From SAR324 cluster bacterium JCVI-SC AAA005 (GTDB lineage Bacteria; SAR324; NAC60-12): 48,539 nt of DNA. Shown here piece by piece: positions 8,157 to 15,696 of this stretch (the stretch's first letter is position 1; each line of letters begins with the position of its first letter). The notes under the pieces were generated by a model. That model saw only the letters and a list, made by a program, of their open reading frames with translations. It was not told the DNA's origin and did no database searches. The position numbers were made by a program, and so were the translations under genes. The stretch lies in NCBI GenBank assembly GCA_000224765.2, contig AGAU01000288.1, positions 1 to 48,539 of the forward strand. Direction: 5' to 3'.

Positions 8157-9644
8157 ATGGATGTGATTGCGTTTCGTAAAATATGGCCAGCCTTACGGAG
8201 CACCAGTCTTCCTTTGGAAACTAACAGTTGGCTACTGCATATTCCAAATGAACACCCTCTTCAGAAAGAGATCTCAGCCGAGACTCTTGGTCGCTGGATA
8301 CAGCAGGAGATTCAGGAATCGGAAACTCTCTTCGTTTTACGTACTCGAAGGCTGGTTGCCGACTGGTTGCCCGAAAGACCATCATCTGCCTACCAAGAAT
8401 TCCTGGAGATCCAGCGAGACAATATTAGAGGATGCGTATGGAAAACAGTGACAGATCCCATTGCAATTCAGCAACAACTGCTTGGAAATTCACAGTTAGA
8501 AACCATCGCAATGGCTCAACAAGCTGTCCTACAAAGCCCACATCTACCGTTGAAACTTCAAGAGCTAAGAATCCCCAAACCCTGGGGCTACGAAGGCTGG
8601 TACACGGGTGTCGAGCAGAGAGGAATAGCCAGCTTTATTGATGAACAGGGCTCAACCGAGCTACCTTACGCACTGAAGCTTTTTCCAGAGTCTTTGCTGG
8701 CCAATCATGAACCTCCACTCATTTTGTTGAAAACCCTGAATCCAGTTCCAGAAACTATCTTAGGGGATCTGTATCTCGAATTACATCGCGAAAAATGGGA
8801 AGTCTACATTGTTACAGCAATTGATGTAACTGCCTGGCCGGATGGTGTTGGACAAGTACGAGCCGGGCTCCATCCAGAACTGCTTCAAAACTATCAGAAA
8901 CAGCACGGTGACGATTGGTGGTCTGCGTATCAAAAAGACTTCAGAAGGGCCATTCAAAATTATGAAACTTTGCGTAGAAAGCTAGACAAACGGTTAGACC
9001 AAGAAAGAAGCCAACGTGGTTATGAATTGAATCAAGCGCTTAGTCCGGAAGAAATGCAGGAATTACTTTCAACCATCCCAGATTATCTTCAGCAAGAAGA
9101 AGCCAAACTACGGCTTGCAGCTGAGGCCTACGTCGGATCATGTCCAGTGCGTGTTGGGGATATCGTGTCTTTCCCAACCTGGCAAATGCACTCTCTGCAA
9201 CACGGAGTGAGGGTCATTGAGTTTCAGACTCCACACTACGAGCGGATGATCGTGATGTTTGCCCAGAAAGTCTTGACCCAGGGTCACTGGAATACGGAAG
9301 AGGCACTTGCGAGGATGAAACCAGAAATATATCAACCTCCACAACCTGAGTTGATCTGGCAACAGGATGGTGTTCGATGTGAACGAGTAGTGAACTTTCC
9401 AGATTTTGATGCTTTCCGACTTCATGTCCCAACTGGAAAACGCATCCACCTTGAAGGTAAGGGAAACTATCAACTATTGATGGGCGTAGAGGGGTATGGC
9501 CAGTTGTTTGTAGGTGGTGAGAGTTGTGGGACGGTCCGTCATGAAGAAGGCTGGATGGTTCCAGCTGTGACTGACGATTGTTGGTTGGAAAGCAGAGGAA
9601 CTGAAGATTTACTCTGCCTACAGGCTATCCCCAAGAGTAACTAG
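8157..9644 (+). CDS. Phosphomannose-isomerase-like cupin protein
   Basis: A 495-residue cytoplasmic protein that resembles class I mannose-6-phosphate isomerases and related cupins. It has KPWGYEGWYTGVEQRG near residue 140, then GDLYLELHREKWEVYIVTAID, and VGDIVSFPTWQMHSLQHGVRVIEFQTPHYE near residue 330-360, where His and Glu ligands of a cupin metal site would lie. The C-terminus has a second beta-rich section (HLEGKGNYQLLMGVEGYGQLFV). It is longer than typical isomerases, and the ~140-residue N-terminus is unfamiliar. Activity on mannose-6-phosphate is a family-level guess. Its stop codon shares the palindrome CTAG at 9641-9644 with the stop of the convergent next gene. Confidence 0.6.
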   Translation: MDVIAFRKIWPALRSTSLPLETNSWLLHIPNEHPLQKEISAETLGRWIQQEIQESETLFVLRTRRLVADWLPERPSSAYQEFLEIQRDNIRGCVWKTVTDPIAIQQQLLGNSQLETIAMAQQAVLQSPHLPLKLQELRIPKPWGYEGWYTGVEQRGIASFIDEQGSTELPYALKLFPESLLANHEPPLILLKTLNPVPETILGDLYLELHREKWEVYIVTAIDVTAWPDGVGQVRAGLHPELLQNYQKQHGDDWWSAYQKDFRRAIQNYETLRRKLDKRLDQERSQRGYELNQALSPEEMQELLSTIPDYLQQEEAKLRLAAEAYVGSCPVRVGDIVSFPTWQMHSLQHGVRVIEFQTPHYERMIVMFAQKVLTQGHWNTEEALARMKPEIYQPPQPELIWQQDGVRCERVVNFPDFDAFRLHVPTGKRIHLEGKGNYQLLMGVEGYGQLFVGGESCGTVRHEEGWMVPAVTDDCWLESRGTEDLLCLQAIPKSN

Positions 9645-10099
9645 CGACTTGTTTGAGCAAGCAGGGGGTTTGGCTTCAACTGATAACTGACGACTACTTC
9701 ATTACGATCTTCTACCAAAGGGAGAGCAAAGGTCTGAGTTATGAATCCATTGGCCACAATTGTCACGTGATGTGGGTTTGGCTCAACACGAAGAGTAATT
9801 TCTCCGAGTTGATTGGTGAACCATTGGTATTCTGGGTAGCTCTGCAATGAGACAAAGGCTCTCTCCAAGGGTAGTTGATCCGCATCGCGCACCTGAATGC
9901 GGTAGGCGATCTTTGTCTCTTTACTTAAATTAGCAGCCGCCTGAACGGGCTTGATTCCTGAACCAGCTGCATTTATCAACTTTTCCAACCATGAATCACC
10001 AATCAAGATTCCGCCACAGAGCAGCAGTCCACAGATAGACAAAGTTGGTAAAAATTTGGTTGGTTTAATTTTCATATGATTTCGTTTCAGCGCGTTCAT
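9641..10099 (-). CDS. Secreted or membrane-anchored protein with a carboxypeptidase-regulatory-like beta domain
   Basis: The 152-residue product starts with a basic segment and one hydrophobic stretch (LPTLSICGLLLCGGILIG), which is a signal peptide or anchor. The rest (YRIQVRDADQLPLERAFVSLQSYPEYQWFTNQLGEITLRV, seen as a repeated beta pattern ending in GFITQTFALPL) looks like the small beta-sandwich found in carboxypeptidase-regulatory-like and other extracytoplasmic domains. No catalytic residues are apparent. ATGs at 10099 and 10075 are both possible starts and neither has a clear ribosome site. The stop overlaps the convergent neighbour by 4 bp. Confidence 0.6.
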   Translation of the reverse strand: MNALKRNHMKIKPTKFLPTLSICGLLLCGGILIGDSWLEKLINAAGSGIKPVQAAANLSKETKIAYRIQVRDADQLPLERAFVSLQSYPEYQWFTNQLGEITLRVEPNPHHVTIVANGFITQTFALPLVEDRNEVVVSYQLKPNPLLAQTSR

Positions 10100-10251
10100 G
10101 AAATTTAAGTTTTCAAAAATGCGAGAAGCATGCCCCCCTTTGGATTGGACTTTTCAGAGATGTTGTCCACATTTATTGCAAGACCGTTGCTTGCTATCTT
10201 TTAGACATTTGGCACAGTTTGAAACACTTGGTGCCACCATACTCTGAGAGC

Positions 10252-10923
10252 ATGAAATACACTTTTGGCACTCTGCTGCTTGCATCTGCGCTTATACTTG
10301 TGGCCACCGATCACGCATGGAGCGATTCGCTCTGGCGTTACGGATATTCTAGGCAAGAACTTCGATCCAACGAAGGATACAATAAGTATCTCAATGATCG
10401 ATACGGAGCAGAAGGTATCCGCTTGAATGGCTATTTACTTGGAGTCAATTTTGTACGGACTTCTGGCGTAGGGATTGGACTAGAATACTCCTCGACTAGC
10501 GGAAGAATACATTATCAAACATTGAATGGAGATAAGCAGGAGAATACTTTGGATTTGCAAACTCTCCTGTTACTGCTCTCCTCATACCGTGGAGATTGGG
10601 AATGGTCGGTTGGCGGTGGAGTCAACAATTTGAGTAGAACTTTCTACGGATATCGTAGTTCATACATAACCACCGAAAATATCAACGATCAACTTGGCAC
10701 CAGGACTTCTAAAACCCTGGGAACCATGGGAATCTTGCAGGGACTTTATCATATATTCAACAGTAGATTGCAGTGGTCTGTGGGAGCGCGCTACATCATC
10801 GCTCAAAATGAAATTGCTTCGAGTGACATCAGACCAGGCCACAATGCTAAAAGCATTCAGGAAACACAAAACTTTGACTTGGGCGGGCTGGCTTTGTTGA
10901 CGACCCTTACCTATCGTTTCTAG
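10252..10923 (+). CDS. Outer-membrane beta-barrel protein
   Basis: A signal peptide (MKYTFGTLLLASALILVATDHAWS) precedes about 200 residues of alternating polar and hydrophobic strands, ending in TLTYRF. The terminal Phe is the usual signal for Bam-dependent outer-membrane insertion. The size fits an eight- to ten-stranded barrel. The segment SGVGIGLEYSSTSGR resembles SGVGVGYTSSTFER of the barrel at 12677, so the two are probably distant paralogues. The ATG at 10252 follows GAGAG; an in-frame TTG at 10219 is less likely. The function is unknown. The next gene starts 7 bp downstream and may be co-transcribed. Confidence 0.75.
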   Translation: MKYTFGTLLLASALILVATDHAWSDSLWRYGYSRQELRSNEGYNKYLNDRYGAEGIRLNGYLLGVNFVRTSGVGIGLEYSSTSGRIHYQTLNGDKQENTLDLQTLLLLLSSYRGDWEWSVGGGVNNLSRTFYGYRSSYITTENINDQLGTRTSKTLGTMGILQGLYHIFNSRLQWSVGARYIIAQNEIASSDIRPGHNAKSIQETQNFDLGGLALLTTLTYRF

Positions 10924-10930
10924 GAATTAA

Positions 10931-11623
10931 ATGTGCCCCTTGACTCGCCGAAATCTTTTGCTTGGAAGTTCGGGATTATTCCTCTTTGGCTGTGGTGATT
11001 CAGAGTCTCATACTGCTGGCAAGGACTACTATCCAGTTACAAGCCGTTACATTTTCCATTGGGGAAAAAACGGTTCGATCGTGATTGACAAAGATGCAAC
11101 AAACGCCACTTATTCACTTGGTGGAAGTGCTAATGAACTCATTTGGTTTGAAACGGGTGTAAACGCTTGGGCTGACACGCTTAATGAAATTGGTATCAGT
11201 GTCTCTTTCGGTACAACCTCACCTGATGTAAAGGTTTATTGGCTCAACTCCGCACAGATGCTTGCAAGAACTGGCAGTTCTTATGTTTTGGGACAAGCCA
11301 CTACAGAAAAAGAAATCTATATGCTCAAGGGTGAGGATCAAACAACAACAACTGCAGTTGCCACGCATGAATTTGGACACATGCTGGGTATCTGGAGCCA
11401 TAGTTTCGACATTAACGACGTGATGTATCCGTATTTGAATTCCGCTAGCCTGAGCAACCGGGACAAGCGTACCCTGGTCGATTTTCTTTATGAACTCAGC
11501 CCTGACTTTGATCTACACGATGTAGCAGGCCCTCTGGTTCATTCGTTGACGGGAATCAGTATACCGCATTATGTTAGCTCACTCACAACCAATGGCTGTC
11601 AAATCGGCACTTCCAAAGAATGA
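10931..11623 (+). CDS. Matrixin-like metalloprotease, predicted lipoprotein
   Basis: A 230-residue protein whose N-terminus RRNLLLGSSGLFLFGCGDSE combines a twin-arginine-like pair with a lipobox (LFGC, Cys21). The catalytic zinc site is clear: HEFGHMLGIWSH gives His146, Glu147, His150 and His156. DVMYP supplies the Met-turn (Met165), as in metzincins of the matrixin type. It probably acts on proteins or peptides in the periplasm or at the outer membrane. It has no obvious propeptide. It sits between a beta-barrel gene and another lipoprotein gene, all on the plus strand with short gaps, suggesting a small envelope operon. Confidence 0.8.
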   Translation: MCPLTRRNLLLGSSGLFLFGCGDSESHTAGKDYYPVTSRYIFHWGKNGSIVIDKDATNATYSLGGSANELIWFETGVNAWADTLNEIGISVSFGTTSPDVKVYWLNSAQMLARTGSSYVLGQATTEKEIYMLKGEDQTTTTAVATHEFGHMLGIWSHSFDINDVMYPYLNSASLSNRDKRTLVDFLYELSPDFDLHDVAGPLVHSLTGISIPHYVSSLTTNGCQIGTSKE

Positions 11624-11659
11624 GTTGAATTTGACATCTCTAGGATCATGGAACTCTTG

Positions 11660-12190
11660 ATGAAGTCTCTCCGTAATTTTCTCAGATTCCTTATTTTTGG
11701 CTCAACTTTTCTTATATTGAGTTGTGCTTCAGACCAGACTCCCGCAAAGAATGACTCAATCAAGAAAACACCCGATGTTCTGAATAATCAGATCTCAATT
11801 TTATTGAAATTCCAAAAAGCGAATTGGGTAAGTTCAGAGGTTCCAAGAACTTCTGTACTGCCATCCGTCCAGGATAATCTGAATTTGGAACCTGGGAAGT
11901 CTGTCCAATCTTTGATTACTCTGCAGAGCAATCCCACACAAAATTTTGATTTATTGCTGCGTTTCGGAGATGAAATGGTCGGCTATTATGAACTCACTAG
12001 TCTGAGCCCAAGCATCCTCTCAGGCGGGAATCAGATCTCATTGCAGCTAGAGGTGCCAGAAAGTATTTGTGATTCCCTATATCCAATTCTACACGTTGTT
12101 TCACTAAATTTTTTGACAATCGAGGTGGGAAGTACTAGCGGCGTACAGACTGTTCCAGTCAACTTGAACTGCAGTATGACTATCCAGTGA
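11660..12190 (+). CDS. Predicted lipoprotein, function unknown
   Basis: The product begins MKSLRNFLRFLIFGSTFLILSCASD, a signal peptide with lipobox LILSC. The acylated Cys would be about residue 22, followed by Ala-Ser-Asp. The mature part (~155 residues) is beta-rich, with no recognised domain and only two further Cys near the C-terminus, which could form a disulfide. The ATG at 11660 has GGA at a suitable distance; an ATG at 11648 is an alternative. It lies 36 bp after the metalloprotease gene on the same strand, and both products are predicted lipoproteins. Confidence 0.65.
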   Translation: MKSLRNFLRFLIFGSTFLILSCASDQTPAKNDSIKKTPDVLNNQISILLKFQKANWVSSEVPRTSVLPSVQDNLNLEPGKSVQSLITLQSNPTQNFDLLLRFGDEMVGYYELTSLSPSILSGGNQISLQLEVPESICDSLYPILHVVSLNFLTIEVGSTSGVQTVPVNLNCSMTIQ

Positions 12191-12247
12191 ATAAAACGGA
12201 CTGGGGCCCAATGAGAGATGAAGGAAAATCAGAGTTCAATTAGATTT

Positions 12248-12532
12248 TTATTCAGTTATCTCTTGGGTTGCAGAGGGAGACCGTCGGCGACCACCAAGCC
12301 AACGGGATTTTTCTAGCTTTTCCAAAACTTTTACTACCGGACCAACAGCCCAAGGGCATTTGTGGCTTCCCCAACTAAAAATGCGTCGTGCTGTCTTGTT
12401 TCTGGGTAGTATGATGGCCAAGCCAGCGGTGAAGGAAACCAACCCCAGCGGTAGCGGCAGGGGTACAATCATGATTCCCAAGAGGATCAGCGACCATCCC
12501 AAAGCTAGCCAGGCTATATTCGTCCAAATCAT
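12248..12532 (-). CDS. Small membrane protein, PGPGW-like
   Basis: A ~94-residue protein with two adjacent hydrophobic segments (IAWLALGWSLILLGIMIVPLPLPLGLV and FTAGLAIIL, joined by a proline-rich turn). An Arg- and Lys-rich cytoplasmic tail follows. The arrangement recalls the small PGPGW-type putative transmembrane proteins, in which a Pro-Gly turn links two helices, but the match is weak. The start is uncertain: ATG at 12532 or 12592, with no clear ribosome site before either. It is encoded opposite to the surrounding envelope genes. Confidence 0.5.
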   Translation of the reverse strand: MIWTNIAWLALGWSLILLGIMIVPLPLPLGLVSFTAGLAIILPRNKTARRIFSWGSHKCPWAVGPVVKVLEKLEKSRWLGGRRRSPSATQEITE

Positions 12533-12676
12533 TGAAAATAAAAGCTGATTGTTAATTATTAGGGAACAGTCCCAAATTTCTAACTTTAGCATGATGTTTG
12601 CTAATACTGACCATTATGTAGTCAGTAAAAGTTTGCTGAACACTTTTGACGATTATTTTATCAAGGAGCAAGCGTT

Positions 12677-13231
12677 ATGTTCAAAAAATTTTTCGTACTA
12701 GGAGCCACGGCTCTGACAATTATTGTAACTAACACACTTGCTGCAGATGTAAGTCGAGTGAGACTGATGGTTCCAGTACAGGCAACTGATGGAAGTAAAT
12801 ATGAATCTGGGCAGACTGAGCCAGATAGTGTTTCAGCATCTGGATACAACTTGCAATATGTCCATTCATCCGGAGTGGGAGTTGGCTATACCTCCTCAAC
12901 TTTTGAAAGAAAATTCTCAAGCAGTACAGAAGAATGGAAAGATGCGACCTTTGTTGATTTGTCCTACACGTTCGGTGGCGAAATGACTGGGCAAATTGCT
13001 GTTGGCATGCTTACTGGTGTTGGTTCTACAACTTCTGGTAGTAGTTCTTATCCAGTCTCCGAAAGTTCGGGTAGCGCGTTTGATATAACTGGTGGGTACG
13101 ATTTCGGCGGATTTGAAGCCTTGCTTGGGTACCGCTCTGAAACAGTAAAAATAAAATTAGAGGCGAATCCTAATCTCACCTATGACGTCAGTCGAACGTT
13201 GATCAAGGCAGGGCTTGGTTTCACATTCTAA
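12677..13231 (+). CDS. Outer-membrane beta-barrel protein
   Basis: The ATG is preceded by AAGGAG with good spacing. A signal peptide (FKKFFVLGATALTIIVTNTLA) precedes a 160-residue barrel of alternating strands ending in GLGFTF, with a terminal Phe. The first strand VSRVRLMVPVQ resembles VGVRLQFLIPVGG of the protein encoded at 36510-37160. SGVGVGYTSSTF resembles the protein at 10252, so the window seems to hold three related small barrels. The function is unknown. Confidence 0.75.
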   Translation: MFKKFFVLGATALTIIVTNTLAADVSRVRLMVPVQATDGSKYESGQTEPDSVSASGYNLQYVHSSGVGVGYTSSTFERKFSSSTEEWKDATFVDLSYTFGGEMTGQIAVGMLTGVGSTTSGSSSYPVSESSGSAFDITGGYDFGGFEALLGYRSETVKIKLEANPNLTYDVSRTLIKAGLGFTF

Positions 13232-13239
13232 AATTTCTT

Positions 13240-13269
13240 GAGCCGCCCAACAACTCTTCTGGACGGCTC
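13240..13269 (+). terminator. Stem-loop after the beta-barrel gene
   Basis: GAGCCG at 13240-13245 pairs with CGGCTC at 13264-13269, with two more pairs inside a mismatch. It lies 8 bp after the stop of the barrel gene. There is no U-run behind it, so termination is uncertain. Confidence 0.4.
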
Positions 13270-13286
13270 CTCATTCTCTCTAAAGA

Positions 13287-13937
13287 TTATCCTAACTCCT
13301 GCCCTGTCTTCACCCAATCTGCTAAAAACGCTGCCAAGCCTTTGCCTGTCATCAGGTGTTCAAAAAGTTGCCAGAACACTTTCGGGAGCGCAGTGATCAC
13401 ATTGGAACCCAAGCAATCCGCCTTGAGCAATTGAGCAACCTGTCGCGCCGAAGCAGCCAGAATCTCCGTCTCAAAACCGTAGTTGTTATAGATCCAGCGA
13501 ATACCTTGAATCAGCTGCGTCCCCCCCAATCCAATATCGCCTAACCGTACGACAAACGGACTAATGAAGGTGGCACCAGCCTTTGCTGCGAGCAGGGCTA
13601 TCCTAAGCTGAAACAGAGGGTCACATTGACCAGAATTCCCTCATCACTTAGGACCTTGGTGGCTTTGATACCATTCACAATTAAAGGAATCTTCACTGTC
13701 AGATTATCTGCAATTTCTCGGAGATAGTGCCCCTCAAAGACCATCCCCTCTGCATCAGTTAAGACTTTCTCCAGAGACCGGCCCGTCCACCAACTCACAA
13801 ATTTCAGCGAGCACTTCACGGATTGGACGCTCTGACTTGGCGATCAAAGTTGGGTTGGCAGTAACACCACCTACGATGCCAAGCTCATTGAGCTTTTAGA
13901 TTTCTGCTACATCAGCAGTATCAACAAAGAATTTCAT
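13287..13937 (-). pseudogene. Transaldolase pseudogene (TalC/fructose-6-phosphate aldolase-like)
   Basis: Read on the minus strand from an ATG at 13937, the sequence gives MKFFVDTADVAEI and then a TAA at codon 14 (13896-13898). It continues [21 protein letters not shown], the canonical start of small transaldolases. Later parts appear in other frames: [10 protein letters not shown] and VKIPLIVNGIKATKVLSDEGILVNVTL, with the Schiff-base Lys region in VKIP, and finally IYNNYGFETEILAASAR and a C-terminal LADWVK. At least one stop and two frameshifts break it. The intact enzyme would exchange dihydroxyacetone units in the non-oxidative pentose phosphate pathway. The decayed DMT transporter gene ends 8 bp upstream on the same strand, so the two were probably one operon. 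Confidence 0.88.
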
Positions 13938-13945
13938 GAATTTTC

Positions 13946-14766
13946 CTAAGAAGGAAACGTTGCAGCTGAGGGTGAATTAGTTGCTGGCATAGGTCGTCGA
14001 AAACGTAGAATGACCAAGCCTCTGCCAACGTTCAAGACCGTGCCAACCAAAACGGAAGCAGGGGGTACTTCTTGCGAAAAGAAATATCTTAGCAAAACAC
14101 CCCAAAGCAATTGGCTGTATTGAAAAGCACCCAGTAGGGAAGCATGCGTCATTGATACGCCCCAGTAATTGCAGTGCCAGCAATCGCTCCTACCAATCCA
14201 AATAACAAATACCAACCTGACAAGTCCCAGTGTAATTGTCGTCCAAGAGGTTCAATATTGAATATCCAATGCCAATGAGCAAGGCTGTCATCAGGCCCGA
14301 GTGCTACTTTGCACTGCCTGGCTGCAGACAAATCACAACACTGACAAAGCCAATCCCAACGCAAGCACAGAGTTGGGTTCAGATGCTCCCCTTCAACCAG
14401 AAATGAGCCAGGATAACGGTGAGCAAAGGTGCCGAAAAGAACCGTACATAGGCACTCCCCAAGGGTACACATGCGTGAAGGTGTAGGTTGCGGAAAACTG
14501 CATCATCAGAAACAGTAAGCCTCGTGTCAGGTGCAACCAGGGCCGTTGAATGCGAAGATTTTTTTACATTGCTCGTCAGCAGCACCACTACAAAGCCCAT
14601 CAGTGAAGAGGCCACCATGTTCAAGAAAAAGATGTGCAAACTTGGGTAATGAGGACCCAGCACTTTGATCACGGCATCACCGCAGGTAAAGCCAAAGTAT
14701 ACCAGTAGACAAAGAACTGGTTCCCTTTATTTCAGGTGAAAGCCAGGACTGAAGGCGCAAAGGCAT
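13946..14766 (-). pseudogene. EamA/DMT-family transporter pseudogene
   Basis: On the minus strand the pieces of a ~300-residue drug/metabolite-type transporter are spread over several frames. They include GILWLYL near the start, then after a frameshift IKVLGPHYPSLHIFFLNMV (the usual end of helix 1 and start of helix 2). PLGSAYVRFFSAPLLTVILA follows, and later SLLGAFQYSQLLWGVLLRYFFSQEVPPASVLVGTVL of the second EamA repeat. The substrate is unknown. Frameshifts are needed at about 14675, 14380-14470 and 14150-14210. It precedes the transaldolase wreck by 8 bp. Confidence 0.8.
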
Positions 14767-14956
14767 TAGCAAGTGGAGAGACGAAAAAAGAGAAAGGAAT
14801 TTTCTGAGATGCTTACTTCACAGGCTCGATGTGAACAAGCCGGCTAGTGGTCTGGTTTGACTTCCGAACGATCGTACTGAATACTTGAGAATATTAATAG
14901 CATAGATCTACAAACAGATGACCCTCGCATGAACTTACCCAATAAGCTAAAGGCCA

Positions 14957-15376
14957 ATGCTCCTTGATCTTTACTCGTTTGGATTTCGACGATCTGGTAT
15001 TCCCGGTGATGGAAGCGATCATGGAGGAGGCTTTGTGTTCGATTGTCGCTGCCTTCCGAATCCAGGAAAATTTGAGGAATATCAAGTATTGACAGGGCTC
15101 GACACTTCGGTTCAAGACTGGTTAGAAGCAAAGGAGGAAACAGTAATGTTCCTCAATCATGTGAAAGGGACCTTGGATTTGAGCGTGAAGAGATACATCG
15201 CTCGGGACTTTGAGCGACTGATGGTGAGTTGTGGATGCACAGGAGGTCAGCACCGATCGGTCTATGTCGCTGAGAACCTGGGCAAGCACTTTTCTAGGTA
15301 TCCAGGACTATCTGTTCAACTCACGCATACCGAGCGGTCCTTCTGGCCAGCTTCCACCCAACTACAGGAGCGCTGA
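14957..15376 (+). CDS. Stand-alone RapZ C-terminal-domain protein
   Basis: The 139 residues match only the C-terminal domain of RapZ/YvcJ-type proteins: SFGFRRSGIP, GFVFDCRCLPNPG, LTGLD and the hallmark GCTGGQHRSV. The P-loop ATPase half is absent. It was not lost here, because an in-frame TAA at 14948-14950 stands only nine bases before the ATG. In E. coli this domain binds the sRNA GlmZ and controls glucosamine-6-phosphate synthesis. The role of single-domain versions is not established. AAAGG just before the ATG may serve as ribosome site. The stop overlaps the next start (TGATG), so the two are translationally coupled. Confidence 0.8.
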   Translation: MLLDLYSFGFRRSGIPGDGSDHGGGFVFDCRCLPNPGKFEEYQVLTGLDTSVQDWLEAKEETVMFLNHVKGTLDLSVKRYIARDFERLMVSCGCTGGQHRSVYVAENLGKHFSRYPGLSVQLTHTERSFWPASTQLQER

Positions 15377-15576
15377 TGTTTCAGAACTTCGATCCAAAGG
15401 AACGCAAGACCATACTGATCATCTTCATTGTGTTGCTTGGTGGGGCGATTTTTTTCTCAGGTGGAGAATCATTCTTTGCTCCTGAAGACCCCTTCCAGCA
15501 TCGCTCAGAACGATTGGGTTCACCAATGGAGCCAGAGCGAGTCAATCAGCAAAGATCCTACGAGAGCTATTTCTGA
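15376..15576 (+). CDS. Small single-pass membrane protein coupled to the RapZ-C gene
   Basis: The 66-residue product has one hydrophobic segment (ILIIFIVLLGGAIFFSGG, about residues 13-30). A polar tail follows, ending YESYF. AGGAG precedes the ATG, and the start overlaps the upstream stop as TGATG, which argues that it is a real gene. No family is recognised. It may anchor or partner the RapZ-C protein at the membrane, by context only. Confidence 0.65.
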   Translation: MFQNFDPKERKTILIIFIVLLGGAIFFSGGESFFAPEDPFQHRSERLGSPMEPERVNQQRSYESYF

Positions 15577-15625
15577 GCTTCGTATTTGTCTACTTCGTAC
15601 CTCCTCCAAAATTAATCGTACCCTC

Positions 15626-15669
15626 AAAAAAAATGCACACGCTAGCCCAGGTCAACGTGTGCTTTTTTT
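15626..15669. terminator. Bidirectional rho-independent terminator
   Basis: GCACACG (15635-15641) pairs perfectly with CGTGTGC (15656-15662). A run of seven T follows on the right and a run of A precedes on the left, so it can serve both the plus-strand RapZ-C pair and the convergent acnA. Confidence 0.9.
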
Positions 15670-15696
15670 ACAAACCCACTTCCAAAGCAGATATGC

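Noticed and set aside
14844..15131. Minus-strand ORF opposite the RapZ-C gene
   Set aside because: It is the shadow of a strongly conserved plus-strand protein.
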